From positions 1,612,001 to 1,676,000 of the forward strand of contig NZ_JAHOPB010000001.1 of the NCBI RefSeq assembly GCF_019039055.1: a stretch of 64,000 nt of DNA, in the 5' to 3' direction. This DNA comes from Reyranella humidisoli (GTDB taxonomy: Bacteria; Pseudomonadota; Alphaproteobacteria; Reyranellales; Reyranellaceae). Shown here one piece after another: positions 52,031 to 60,741 of the stretch. The notes beneath the pieces were generated by a model. The model saw only the letters and a program-made list of their open reading frames with translations. It made no database searches and was not told the DNA's origin. Both the position numbers and the translations under genes were made by a program. Positions within the stretch are counted from its first letter, which is position 1; each line of letters starts with the position of its first letter.

Positions 52031-52983
52031 CGAGATTGGTTTTCCAGGTCGCCGCAGCGCTCGCTGTGTATGCGAGCCTGGTCGGCATATCCGTTGCGCA
52101 AACGCCGGTGCCCGCGCCGTCCCAGACGCAAGCCCAATCACAGGCGCCCGAGTTGAAGGGCTTCCCGACGCCCGACGCAGCGGCCGAGGCGCTCACCGAG
52201 GCCATCCGCAAGCAGGACGACAAGGCCATCACCGCCATCCTCGGCGTCGATTGGCACACGCTGATCCCTGGCAGCGACTGGCAGGACGACGAGTTGCGGG
52301 ACAATTTCCTGAAGGCCTGGGATCAGAGCCACAAGATCATCCAGGAGACGCCCGACAGGGCGCTGGTCGGCGCCGGCACGACGGGCTGGATCTCGCCCCT
52401 GCCGATCGTGAAGCAGGGCGACGTGTGGCGCTACGACGTCGATGCCGGCCGCGTTGAGCTGGAAGCGCGTCTCATCGGCCGCAACGAGCTCTCCGTCATC
52501 CAGACCCTGCTGGCCATCGTCGACGCGCAACGCGATTACGCGTCGCTCGATCCGATGAAGCTCGGCGTCCCGGTTTACGCGCGCCGTCTGGTGAGTTCCC
52601 CGGGTCTCAGGAACGGGCTCTACTGGGAGACCAAGCCGGGCGAGCCCACGAGTCCGCTGGGCCCGATCCTCGCCCGGGCGCAACTGGGAGACATCGAGAA
52701 GAACGGCTATTACGGCTACCGCTTCCGGCTGCTCTATAGCCAGGGCCCCGACGCGCCGGGCGGCGCGCGCGACTACCTGGTCCGCGACCGCATGCTGGGC
52801 GGTTTCGCCGTCATCGCCTGGCCGGTCCATTACGGCGAGACCGGCGTCATGACCTTCATGATCAGCAACGACAGCGACGTCTACGAAAAGGACCTGGGCG
52901 AACAGACGCCGCAGCGCGCAGCGGCGATCAACGTCTTCAATCCCGACAGCAGCTGGAGCAAGGCCGACATGACGCCGCCCTGA
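52027..52983 (+). CDS. DUF2950 secreted protein
   Basis: This 318-residue protein has a signal peptide ending VGISVAQ. The DUF2950 domain includes KGFPTPDAAAEALTEAIRKQ, ILGVDWHTLIPG, ARAQLGDIEKNGYYGYRFRL and a late GFAVIAWPVHYGETGVMTFM, with DLGEQTPQRAAAINVFNPDS near the end. It is expected in the periplasm. It overlaps the DUF3300 stop by four bases, the familiar pairing of these two families, so they probably work together. The activity is unknown. Confidence 0.9.
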   Translation: MTRLVFQVAAALAVYASLVGISVAQTPVPAPSQTQAQSQAPELKGFPTPDAAAEALTEAIRKQDDKAITAILGVDWHTLIPGSDWQDDELRDNFLKAWDQSHKIIQETPDRALVGAGTTGWISPLPIVKQGDVWRYDVDAGRVELEARLIGRNELSVIQTLLAIVDAQRDYASLDPMKLGVPVYARRLVSSPGLRNGLYWETKPGEPTSPLGPILARAQLGDIEKNGYYGYRFRLLYSQGPDAPGGARDYLVRDRMLGGFAVIAWPVHYGETGVMTFMISNDSDVYEKDLGEQTPQRAAAINVFNPDSSWSKADMTPP

Positions 52984-53008
52984 GGCGCAGGCTCATCTGC
53001 AACTCGGA

Positions 53009-53992
53009 TCACGACCCTTTGCGCGCCTTCTCTCCGATGACGATGCGTATGGCGGCGTCGGTCGGGCTGGGCGTTTGCGGGCCGTTGAGCGTGCCGCGGA
53101 AGCGGCCCCAATTCGCGGGCCAGTCCCCCTTGCTGGCGTTGAAGCCGGCCGCGCCCAGTGCCTCCACAAGGGCCGCAGCGGCCTCGTGTACGCCCGGGTC
53201 GCTGCCATCGCGGACAAGCACCACGACGCCGAAGATCCCGGCCACGCCGCCCCACGTCCATGTCTGCGGCAACCATCCGGCTTGGCTGAGATCGGCGGAC
53301 AGGGTCGCACCGATGGCAGGCGCATCGGAGATCTGGCCGAGCAGGAAAATGGCGGCTTGCGTGCCGGCATAACTCCGCAGGGTCGCGACGAACGGCGACT
53401 GCGGCGGGGCGGGCGCCGGTGCAACGGCTGGCGCGGGGGCGGATGCCGCTTCCGGCCCCGGGGCGGGAGCCTGCATCGACTCCGGTGGCCGCGTGGTCGC
53501 ATCGCGCACGAGCTTTCCGAGGTCGGCAAAGCGCCTCCGGATCTCGGCGGCGTCGAACAGCGGCGCCCGCACGCTTTCGGGGGCCGGTCTGCTCTCGGTC
53601 GCCGCCTGGGTCGCCCGCTCCGTGGCTTCGCGGGCTGCTTTCTCGAACTCGGCCGCCTGCTCCCGCGCCGCGGTAACCTGCTGCTCGATCATCGCCGCCC
53701 GATCGCGCGTCGCGGCGATCTCACGTTCGAGCGTCGCGACCCGCTCGCGCGCCGCCACGGCTTCGCGCTCGCGCTGTGCGGCCTCGTCCTCCATTCCCTT
53801 GTATCGGGCGAGGGCGGCCTGCTCGTGGCTGCGTACGGCATTGCCGTAACGAAAGGACAGGAAGGTGGTGATGCCCAGCGCCGTCACGGCGAGGAGAGTG
53901 GCGACGAGGCTCGCGATCATGGCCTTGTCCATGATCGACGCCCATCCCCGAAGCTGATCGATGTCCATGTTCACCGGCTGGTTGGAGCGCAT
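53009..53992 (-). CDS. membrane-anchored coiled-coil protein
   Basis: The protein has about 327 residues. One membrane helix lies near 20-45 (ASLVATLLAVTALGITTFLS). A long Ala/Glu/Arg heptad coiled coil runs at about 55-125 (EREAVAARERVATLEREIAA), followed by a Pro/Ala-rich linker. The final globular domain, about 190-300, has TQAAIFLLGQISDAPAIGAT and GVVVLVRDGSDPGVHEAAAA. Family unknown. Start choice is uncertain: ATG 53992, ATG 53968 or GTG 54016 all fit. It converges on the DUF2950 gene. An 18-bp palindrome lies 59 bases upstream of 53992. Confidence 0.65.
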   Translation of the reverse strand: MRSNQPVNMDIDQLRGWASIMDKAMIASLVATLLAVTALGITTFLSFRYGNAVRSHEQAALARYKGMEDEAAQREREAVAARERVATLEREIAATRDRAAMIEQQVTAAREQAAEFEKAAREATERATQAATESRPAPESVRAPLFDAAEIRRRFADLGKLVRDATTRPPESMQAPAPGPEAASAPAPAVAPAPAPPQSPFVATLRSYAGTQAAIFLLGQISDAPAIGATLSADLSQAGWLPQTWTWGGVAGIFGVVVLVRDGSDPGVHEAAAALVEALGAAGFNASKGDWPANWGRFRGTLNGPQTPSPTDAAIRIVIGEKARKGS

Positions 53993-54050
53993 GCCATGCC
54001 CGTGCCCTTCCCGCACCGGATTAACAATCGGCGAATCGCCGCCATCCGGT

Positions 54051-54068
54051 GATTTGTCGTGACAAATC
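54051..54068. promoter_or_regulatory. perfect palindrome GATTTGTC-GT-GACAAATC
   Basis: Eight-base arms surround two bases, 40 bases after the LysR gene stop and 59 before the coiled-coil gene. No T-run follows on the minus strand, so an operator is as likely as a terminator. Confidence 0.45.
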
Positions 54069-54108
54069 GGAGGCGTGGATCCCGAGAAAACCAGTCACCG
54101 GCAAACCG

Positions 54109-55002
54109 TCAGCCGGCATGGCCATGCGCCATATCGATCAACGCCTTGAACGCGGCCGAGTGATTGCGCTTGCTGGGATAGTAGAGACAGAGCGGTGCCA
54201 GTGGCGGCGTCCAGTCCTCCAGGACGCGAACGAGGCGTCCTGCCTCTATGTCTTCGCGGACATCGGACTCCATGAAGTAGCCGATGCCGACATGGTCGAG
54301 CACCGTGATGCGGGAGAGGCTGGCCTCGTCCAGCGTGATAGGCCCTTGAACGTCGATGTGGACGGGCTGACCGTTCTTCTCGAACTGCCAACGATGCAGC
54401 ACGCCATTGGGCAAGCGGATGCGAAGGCATGCGTGGCGTAGCAGGTCGGGAGGCACGCGGGGCTTGCCGTTGGCCTTGAAATACTCGGGCGATGCGACCA
54501 CGGCAAAGCTACGGGGAGGACTGACGGGAATGGCGATCATGTCGCTCGGCACTAGGTCGGCGCTCCTCAGGCCAAGATCGAATCCCTCGGCAACGATGTC
54601 CAGGATCCGGCCCTCGGTGACGAGATCGATGTGAACTCGCGGATAGCGCCGCAGGTACTTCAAGAGGAGCGGTCCGAGCACCTCCCGCGCACCCGTCGCG
54701 AATGCATTGATCCGAAGGGTCCCGGATGGGGTCTCCTGCTGCGAGCGGGCGGCGCCCATCGCATCGTGCAGGGTGCGTACCGCAGGCCCGACTTGATCGA
54801 CGAAGTTTCGTCCAGCATCCGTCAGGGAAACGCTACGGGTGGTGCGATTGAACAATCGGACGCCGAGTTGGCGCTCCAGCTTGCCGATGACGTTGCTCAG
54901 TGCGGTGGTCGACAGGCCAAGTTCCTGCGCCGCTGCCCGGAACGATCCGCGCCGGGCAATGGCGAGAACGGCATCGAATTCGATCAGACCCTGCCTCGCC
55001 AT
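54109..55002 (-). CDS. LysR-family transcriptional regulator
   Basis: The protein is 297 residues. It has the N-terminal winged helix-turn-helix ([40 protein letters not shown]) and the effector domain from about 90 ([20 protein letters not shown]) to the end. Length is typical. It is divergent from the SnoaL-like/SDR pair, the classic LysR arrangement, so it probably controls those genes and itself. The inducer is unknown. Confidence 0.92.
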   Translation of the reverse strand: MARQGLIEFDAVLAIARRGSFRAAAQELGLSTTALSNVIGKLERQLGVRLFNRTTRSVSLTDAGRNFVDQVGPAVRTLHDAMGAARSQQETPSGTLRINAFATGAREVLGPLLLKYLRRYPRVHIDLVTEGRILDIVAEGFDLGLRSADLVPSDMIAIPVSPPRSFAVVASPEYFKANGKPRVPPDLLRHACLRIRLPNGVLHRWQFEKNGQPVHIDVQGPITLDEASLSRITVLDHVGIGYFMESDVREDIEAGRLVRVLEDWTPPLAPLCLYYPSKRNHSAAFKALIDMAHGHAG

Positions 55003-55098
55003 TGTCCCGCTTTTCGCAACACCGCATGGCGTTTTGCCCCGATTATCGTGAGGGATCGCTGTCTCTAAATCAATCCTGTCACTTCAGGGAGACGAGCG

Positions 55099-55428
55099 AT
55101 GTCGATCGAACTACCCAAACCCATAGCCGACTATGTTGAGGCCAACGCGCAGCTGGATGTCGACGGCATGCTGAAGCCTTTCGCCGGCGATGCGGTCATC
55201 GTGGACAACGGAAAACGTCAGGAGGGCCACGCCGAGCTGCGAAGCTTGTTCGAAGACGAGGTGGTTGCGGTCAAGGCGATCTTCACGCCGGATGCCGTTC
55301 GCCACGAGAACGGTCAGGTCGTGGTCGAAGGCCCTGCCCATGGCGACTTCAAGGGCAGCCCGATTCGCTTCACCTACCGGTTCACGCTCGAACACGACGC
55401 GATCAAAGCCTTGGAGATCAAGATATGA
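55099..55428 (+). CDS. SnoaL/NTF2-like protein
   Basis: This 109-residue cone-shaped alpha+beta protein begins ELPKPIADYVEANAQLDVDG and has AGDAVIVDNGKRQEGHAELR and FKGSPIRFTYRFTLEHDAIK. Such proteins bind or isomerise small molecules, or serve as a ligand-binding partner. GGGAGACGAGCG precedes the ATG. It overlaps the SDR gene by four bases, and the pair is divergent from LysR. Confidence 0.85.
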   Translation: MSIELPKPIADYVEANAQLDVDGMLKPFAGDAVIVDNGKRQEGHAELRSLFEDEVVAVKAIFTPDAVRHENGQVVVEGPAHGDFKGSPIRFTYRFTLEHDAIKALEIKI

Positions 55429-56213
55429 CCATCCAGGCTGATCCGACCGAGTTCGCGGGAAAGCGCGTGCTCGTCACCGGCGGCACCAAGGGTCTGGGCC
55501 GCGCCACCGTCGACCGCTTTCGGGCCGGCGGCGCCCGGGTGATCGCTGCCGCTCGGGGGCACGCTGAGCCCATCGACGGCGTCGAGTTCGTGCAAGCGGA
55601 CCTGACGACGGCCCAGGGAGGGGAGATCCTGGCCGAAGTCGCGCGTGAGCACATGGGCGGCGTCGACATCCTGGCCCATGTGATTGGTGGCTCGTCGTCG
55701 CCGGGCGGCGGCTTTGTCGCCCTGACGGACGATCACTGGTTCGCCGAACTGAACCTGAATCTTCTGGCAACAGTTCGGCTTGATCGTCTCTTGGTTCCGC
55801 AGATGATCGAACGCAGCGCTGGCACGGTGGTGCACGTCACTTCCATCCAGTCGGTCCTGCCTCTTCCCGAGTCAACTACGGCCTACGCAGCCGCCAAGGC
55901 TGCGCTCAGAACCTACAGCAAGGCTCTGTCCAAGGAGCTGGGGCCGAAGGGCGTGCGGGTCAATGTCGTCTCCCCCGGCTGGATCATGACCGAGTCGTCC
56001 GTCGATCTGCTGAAGCGTCTGCAGGCCGCCAATGGCGGCTCGATCGAGGAGGCGCGGCAAGTCGTTCTCGACGGGCTGGGCGGGATCCCGATCGGTCGTG
56101 CAGCCGAGCCCTATGAGGTTGCCGACCTGATCGCCTACCTGGCCTCCGATCGCGCCGCCGCGATCCACGGCGCCGAGTTCGTCATCGACGGGGGCACTGT
56201 TCGAACCGTCTGA
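55425..56213 (+). CDS. short-chain dehydrogenase/reductase
   Basis: This 262-residue SDR oxidoreductase has VLVTGGTKGLGRATVDRFRA near the start, DILAHVIGGSS in place of the usual NNAG, a catalytic Ser in VTSIQSVLPLPESTTAYAAA and Lys in the AYAAAKAAL motif. Arg in AAARGHAE after the second strand favours NADP(H). It ends AEFVIDGGTVRTV, typical of classical SDRs. The substrate is unknown; cotranscription with a SnoaL-like protein suggests action on an aromatic or polyketide-like compound. Confidence 0.9.
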   Translation: MTIQADPTEFAGKRVLVTGGTKGLGRATVDRFRAGGARVIAAARGHAEPIDGVEFVQADLTTAQGGEILAEVAREHMGGVDILAHVIGGSSSPGGGFVALTDDHWFAELNLNLLATVRLDRLLVPQMIERSAGTVVHVTSIQSVLPLPESTTAYAAAKAALRTYSKALSKELGPKGVRVNVVSPGWIMTESSVDLLKRLQAANGGSIEEARQVVLDGLGGIPIGRAAEPYEVADLIAYLASDRAAAIHGAEFVIDGGTVRTV

Positions 56214-56276
56214 AGACTCGCCCCGACGTTTGCCCTTCGTGGCGGACGTCGGGAAGCGGCTCCGGGTTGCAAATGG

Positions 56277-56349
56277 CAGCGGGCGGGATTCGAACCCACA
56301 GCTGGCAAGAGCGTTGATTCATCCCGCAGTCGCTACCGCTTGGTCTATG
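56277..56349 (-). other. tRNA-like T-arm without a foldable cloverleaf
   Basis: The minus strand contains GTGGGTTCGAATCCCGC (complement of 56283-56299), a perfect T-arm pattern, and GCGGGAT/ATCCCGC also pairs 56283-56289 with 56321-56327. The acceptor strand that should pair with CCGCTGC is missing at the right distance and no normal anticodon arm forms. It could be a decayed tRNA or part of the leader of the next gene. I do not call a functional tRNA. Confidence 0.3.
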
Positions 56350-56367
56350 CTCCCGGCAATTCGGGAG
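56350..56367 (+). promoter_or_regulatory. hairpin covering the Shine-Dalgarno of the enolase-superfamily gene
   Basis: CTCCCG and CGGGAG pair perfectly around six bases; the right arm contains most of the SD GGGAGG of the gene starting at 56376. Such a stem could reduce translation until opened. Regulation is inferred from structure only. Confidence 0.4.
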
Positions 56368-56375
56368 GAACAACC

Positions 56376-57560
56376 ATGAAAATCGCCAGGATCGAGGACC
56401 TTCACTGCGACGCCGGCTGGCGCGACTTCTCCTTTCTCAAGATCACGACCGACGACGGGCTGGTCGGCTGGTCGGAATACAACGAGGGTTACGGCAGCGC
56501 GGGCCTCACGGCCGTGATCCGGCGCATGGCGCAGGGGCTGATCGGCCAGGACCCGCGCCCCATCGAGCGCATCATGTCGACGATCTACGCCATCACCCGC
56601 CAGGCACCGGGCGGCATGAACCAACAGGCGATGGCGGCGATCGAGAACGCCCTGATCGACGTCAAGGCCAAGGCGCTGGGCATCCCCGTCTGCGAGATGT
56701 TCGGTGGGCCGGTGCGCGACCGGCTGCCGCTCTACTGGTCGCATTGCGGCAGCTACCGGTTCCGCAACGCCGAGGTGATGGGCGTCGAGCCGGTGCGCTC
56801 GCTCGACGATCTGGTGAAGCTCGGCAAGCATGTGAAGGAGCGCGGCTTCAAGGCGCTGAAGACCAACATCTTCCGCTTCGATCTCGATCCGCCGAACATG
56901 TACCAGCCGGGCTTCGGGCGCAGCCCCGGCGGGCCTGAACTCAATGCCGACGGCGCGGTGCTGGGGGCGATCTCCGACGGGCTGGCCGCCTTCCGCCAGG
57001 GCGCCGGCCACGAGATGGGCATCCTTCTCGACACCAACTTCAACTTCAAGACCGAGGGCTACATCAAGGTCGCGCGCACCTGCGAGCCCTACAATCTCTT
57101 CTGGATGGAAATCGATTCGTACGATCCCGAGGGGCTGCGCCTGATCCGCGACCGCGCGTCCATGCCCATCGCCTCCTGCGAATCGCTGTTCGGCCGCCGC
57201 CAGTTCCGACCGTTCTTCGAGAACCGCTCGATCGATGTGTCGATCATCGACGTGCCGTGGAACGGGCTCGCGGAATCGCTGAAGATCGCCTCGATGGCCG
57301 AGGCCTACGAGATCAACTGCGCGCCGCACAATTTCTACGGCCACATGTCGACCCTGATGAGCGCCCATCTGTGCGCTGCCATGCCCAACTTCCGCATCAT
57401 GGAAATCGATATCGACGACGTGCCGTGGAAGGACGATCTGGTGACTCACCCGCTGGTGATCCAGAATGGCGAACTGATCGTGCCCACCCGGCCCGGCTGG
57501 GGCGCCGACATCAACGAGGAAGCGGTCAAGGCACATCCGCCGAAGAACCCGCATCCCTGA
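56376..57560 (+). CDS. mandelate racemase/muconate lactonizing enzyme-family protein (enolase superfamily)
   Basis: This 394-residue protein has an N-terminal capping domain and a C-terminal barrel. The catalytic-lysine strand reads GFKALKTNIFRFDLDPPNMY. Candidate metal ligands follow in MGILLDTNFNFKTEGYIKVA, FWMEIDSYDPEGLRLIRDRA and MPIASCESLFGRRQFRP, with a late histidine in NCAPHNFYGHMST. Enolase-superfamily enzymes abstract a proton next to a carboxylate, usually dehydrating sugar acids. The exact reaction cannot be read. It begins after an SD held in a hairpin and is 11 bases before the NIPSNAP gene, so the two form an operon. Confidence 0.88.
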   Translation: MKIARIEDLHCDAGWRDFSFLKITTDDGLVGWSEYNEGYGSAGLTAVIRRMAQGLIGQDPRPIERIMSTIYAITRQAPGGMNQQAMAAIENALIDVKAKALGIPVCEMFGGPVRDRLPLYWSHCGSYRFRNAEVMGVEPVRSLDDLVKLGKHVKERGFKALKTNIFRFDLDPPNMYQPGFGRSPGGPELNADGAVLGAISDGLAAFRQGAGHEMGILLDTNFNFKTEGYIKVARTCEPYNLFWMEIDSYDPEGLRLIRDRASMPIASCESLFGRRQFRPFFENRSIDVSIIDVPWNGLAESLKIASMAEAYEINCAPHNFYGHMSTLMSAHLCAAMPNFRIMEIDIDDVPWKDDLVTHPLVIQNGELIVPTRPGWGADINEEAVKAHPPKNPHP

Positions 57561-57571
57561 GAGGAATCATA

Positions 57572-58210
57572 ATGGTCTACGAGTTTCGCACCTACACGCT
57601 GGCGCCCGGCAAGATGCCGGAATACCTCAAGGCCGCCGAGACGATCGGCCGTCCGGCGCGCGGCAACAACTATGGCGTCAACCACGGCTACTGGACGTCG
57701 GAGTTCGGCGCGCTGAACCAGATCTGGCATCTGTGGAAGTACGACAGCTACGAGGAGCGCACGCGCCTGCGCACCGAGCTGCAGAAGAACAAGGACTGGA
57801 CCGAGAAGTACATTCCGATCGTGCGGACCTGCGTGGTCCGCCAGGACCTGCGCCTGATGAACACCGTGGTCGACATCAAGCCGGACGATGGCACCACCGG
57901 CAACATCTACGAACTGCGCATATACCGTTGCGGCCTCGGCGGCGCGGTGCAGTACGGCAAGGACTTCAAGGAAGTCCAGGCGGCGCGCGAGAAGTACTCG
58001 CCGATCTGGGGCGCCTGGACCGGCGAGTTCCCGCAGCCCAACGAGTGGATCCATCTCTGGCGCTACAAGAACCTGCAGGAGCGCTTCGAGGCCCGCGCCG
58101 CGGCCATGAAGGATCCGGCGTGGCAGGCCTATCTCGCCAAGGGTCCGGCCAAGCTGCAGGAGATGCACTCCACCCTGCTGCTGCCGACCAACTACTCGCC
58201 GCTGAAGTAG
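57572..58210 (+). CDS. NIPSNAP-family protein with two domains
   Basis: This 212-residue protein has two NIPSNAP ferredoxin-like repeats: VYEFRTYTLAPGKMPEYLKA with WTSEFGALNQIWHLWKYDSY, then NIYELRIYRCGLGGAVQYGK with WTGEFPQPNEWIHLWRYKNL. In bacteria these are commonly encoded with catabolic enzymes and their biochemical role is unclear. AGAGGAATCATA precedes the ATG. A strong hairpin and T-run follow directly, so the operon probably ends here. Confidence 0.9.
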   Translation: MVYEFRTYTLAPGKMPEYLKAAETIGRPARGNNYGVNHGYWTSEFGALNQIWHLWKYDSYEERTRLRTELQKNKDWTEKYIPIVRTCVVRQDLRLMNTVVDIKPDDGTTGNIYELRIYRCGLGGAVQYGKDFKEVQAAREKYSPIWGAWTGEFPQPNEWIHLWRYKNLQERFEARAAAMKDPAWQAYLAKGPAKLQEMHSTLLLPTNYSPLK

Positions 58211-58221
58211 TAACCGCTTCT

Positions 58222-58280
58222 TTGTCATCCTGAGCGCAGCGAAGGATCCTTCGCCTGCGGCTCAGGATGACAATTTTTTT
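58222..58280 (+). terminator. long hairpin with seven T residues, built from a dispersed repeat
   Basis: TTGTCATCCTGAGC and GCTCAGGATGACAA pair as 14-bp arms, with further pairing of GCGAAGGATCCTTCGC inside, and seven T follow (58274-58280). This satisfies an intrinsic terminator 11 bases after the NIPSNAP gene. The sequence is also the common repeat TCATCCTGAGCG...AAGGATCC, related to the element at 43636. Confidence 0.85.
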
Positions 58281-58299
58281 GAGACTGAGAGTACCGCGC

Positions 58300-60633
58300 A
58301 TGGACGTGTTCGACGATGTCAGCCTTTCGTTGATGAAGTTCGGCGTCGGCCAGCCGGTGCCTCGCAAGGAAGATCCAACCCTCCTGCGCGGCGAGGGCCG
58401 CTATTCGGACGACGTCAACCTCGCTGGGCAGGCCCATGCCGTGATGGTGCGCAGCCCGGTCGCGCACGGCGTGCTCCGAGGCATCGACATCGAGACCGCA
58501 TCCGCCATGCCTGGCGTGCTCGCCATCCTCACCGCGGCCGACCTCGACGCGGCTGGATTCGGCCCACTGCGCTGCCCGATGAACGTCCCGCAGCGCGACG
58601 GCTCGCCGATGAAGACGCCGCCGCGGCCGTCGCTCGCCGTCGGCAAGGTGCGCTATGTCGGCGAGGCGGTGGCCTGCGTCGTGGCCGAGACGGCCGTGCA
58701 GGCCAAGGATGCGGCGGAGGCGGTCGAGCTCGACATCGAAACACTGCCCGCCGTCACCGCGCCGCACGAAGCGCTGAAGCCCGGCGCGCCGCAGATTCAC
58801 GACGAGGCGCCGTCCAATCTCGTGCTCGACTTCCACTACGGCGATGGAGAGGCGGTGAAGAAGGCCTTCACCGAGGCAGCCCACGTGACCCGCCTCGAGA
58901 TCGTCTCCAACCGCATTGCCGTCAGCGCCATGGAGCCGCGTTCGGCGATCGGCTCCTACGATCCGGCTACGGAGCGCTGGACGCTGCATCTCGGTTGCCA
59001 GGGCGTCATGGGCATCCGCGGCACACTGGCCAAGGACGTGCTCAAGGTGACGCCGGACAAGGTCCACGTGCTGACCGGTAACGTCGGCGGCTCCTTCGGG
59101 ATGAAGTCGCAGGTCTATCCGGAGTATGGCCCGCTGCTGTTGGCTTCCAGGAAGCTCGGCCGGCCGGTGAAATGGACCGACGAGCGCTCCGAAAGCTTCC
59201 TCAGCGACCATGCCGGCCGCGATCACCAGCGCGTGGCCGAACTCGCCCTCGACAAGGATGGCCGCTTCCTCGCCGTCCGCCTGTCGGGCACAGCAAACGC
59301 AGGCGCCTATATCTATCCGCCGATGCCGGCGACCACGAATGCGGTGAAGAACGTCATCGACGTCTACCGCACACCCGCGATGGAGGTGAACTCCAAGGTG
59401 GTCTTCACCAACACGACGCCGGTCGCGGCCTATCGCGGTGCCGGTCGGCCCGAGGGCAACTACTTCATGGAGCGCCTGATCGATACGGCGGCGCGCGAAC
59501 TCGCGATCGACCCGGCCGACCTGCGGCGGCGCAACCACATCGCGCCCGACCAGATGCCCTACAAGGCGCCGTCGGGCATGAACTACGATTCCGGTGAATT
59601 CACCGCGGTGCTCGACAAGGCGCTGAAGGCGGCCGATTGGGAGGGCTTCGCGGCCCGCAAGGCCGAAAGCGCGGCGCGCAACAAGCTGCGCGGCCGGGGC
59701 ATCGGCTCCTATCTCGAGGTCACCGGCCCTCCCAGCAAGGAGTATGGCGGCATCCGCTTCGAGGAAGACGGCACCGTCACCATGCTGAGTGGCACACTCG
59801 ATTATGGCCAGGGGCATGCGACGCCCTTCGCCCAGGTGCTGGCGGCGCATGTCGGCATTCCGTTCGAGCGCTTCCGGCTGCTCCAGGGCGATTCCGACCA
59901 GCTCAAGGTCGGTGGCGGCACCGGCGGCTCGCGTTCGGCGCTGGTCGCCTCGCAGGCCTTTCTGGAGGCCGGCGACAAGCTGATCGAGCAAGGCAAGCAG
60001 ATCGCCGCTCATGTCCTCGAAGCCTCGGCCGTCGATATCGAGTTCGCGCACGGCCGTTTCACGATTGCCGGCACGGACCGCAGCATCGGGATAATCGAAC
60101 TCGCCGACAGGATTCGCGGTGGCCTGACATTGCCGGCCGACCTGCCCCAGTCGCTCGACGTCAGCCACATCTCGGACAATCCGCCGTTTTCATTCCCCAA
60201 CGGCTGCCATATCGCCGAAGTCGAGATTGACCGCGACACCGGTCATATCGATGTCGTGCGCTACTTCATGGTCAACGACTTCGGCACGGTCATCAATCCG
60301 ATGCTGGTCGCGGGCCAGGCGCATGGCGGGGTGCTGCAGGCAATCGGCCAGGCGCTGATGGAACATACGATCTACGACCCGCAAGGCCAGCCGGTCACGG
60401 GCAGCTACATGGACTATGCCCTGCCGCGTGCCGAGCACGCGCCGGATATGTCGATCGAGAGCCACGCCGTGCCCTGCAAGACCAATCGCATGGGCATCAA
60501 GGGCTGCGGCGAGGCGGGCTGTGCCGGCGCGCTGCCGTCGGTCATGAACGCGATCGTCGATGCGCTGGACGGCAAGCACATCGACATGCCGGCCACGCCC
60601 GAGAAGGTCTGGCGCGCGATCAACGCGGGTTAA
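58300..60633 (+). CDS. xanthine-dehydrogenase-family molybdopterin subunit (CoxL-like), second copy
   Basis: The protein is 777 residues with the same fold as the copy at 36570: KFGVGQPVPRKEDPTLLRGE at the start, HVLTGNVGGSFGMKSQVYPE, PVAAYRGAGRPEGNYFMERL, MLSGTLDYGQGHATPFAQVL and the active-site GIKGCGEAGCAGALPSVMNA. VAAYRGAGRPE is close to the CO-dehydrogenase large-subunit region, though the special AYRCSFR loop of true CoxL is not seen. So it is probably an aldehyde or heterocycle hydroxylase rather than CO dehydrogenase. No medium or small subunit genes flank it. An ATG at 58333 is an alternative start. Confidence 0.88.
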   Translation: MDVFDDVSLSLMKFGVGQPVPRKEDPTLLRGEGRYSDDVNLAGQAHAVMVRSPVAHGVLRGIDIETASAMPGVLAILTAADLDAAGFGPLRCPMNVPQRDGSPMKTPPRPSLAVGKVRYVGEAVACVVAETAVQAKDAAEAVELDIETLPAVTAPHEALKPGAPQIHDEAPSNLVLDFHYGDGEAVKKAFTEAAHVTRLEIVSNRIAVSAMEPRSAIGSYDPATERWTLHLGCQGVMGIRGTLAKDVLKVTPDKVHVLTGNVGGSFGMKSQVYPEYGPLLLASRKLGRPVKWTDERSESFLSDHAGRDHQRVAELALDKDGRFLAVRLSGTANAGAYIYPPMPATTNAVKNVIDVYRTPAMEVNSKVVFTNTTPVAAYRGAGRPEGNYFMERLIDTAARELAIDPADLRRRNHIAPDQMPYKAPSGMNYDSGEFTAVLDKALKAADWEGFAARKAESAARNKLRGRGIGSYLEVTGPPSKEYGGIRFEEDGTVTMLSGTLDYGQGHATPFAQVLAAHVGIPFERFRLLQGDSDQLKVGGGTGGSRSALVASQAFLEAGDKLIEQGKQIAAHVLEASAVDIEFAHGRFTIAGTDRSIGIIELADRIRGGLTLPADLPQSLDVSHISDNPPFSFPNGCHIAEVEIDRDTGHIDVVRYFMVNDFGTVINPMLVAGQAHGGVLQAIGQALMEHTIYDPQGQPVTGSYMDYALPRAEHAPDMSIESHAVPCKTNRMGIKGCGEAGCAGALPSVMNAIVDALDGKHIDMPATPEKVWRAINAG

Positions 60634-60649
60634 AGACGAAGCGGATCAA

Positions 60650-60725
60650 TGGAGCGCGCCACTCCAGTGGCGCTCAAGCATCGTCGACGAGCGTGAGAAG
60701 AGCGCCACTGGAATGGCGCGCTCCA
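60650..60725. repeat. 26-bp-arm inverted repeat between convergent genes
   Basis: TGGAGCGCGCCACTCCAGTG plus GCGCTC (60650-60675) pairs with 60700-60725 at 25 of 26 positions around a 24-base loop. It lies between the convergent CoxL-like and GST genes and could stop transcription from both sides, although no T-run is present. It may also be a small dispersed palindromic element. Confidence 0.65.
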
Positions 60726-60741
60726 ATGAGACGGCTCGACC

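Noticed and set aside
50567..52141. 524-residue minus-strand frame opposite the DUF3300 gene
   Set aside because: Its Thr/Ala repeats come from reading the Gly-codon tail backwards.
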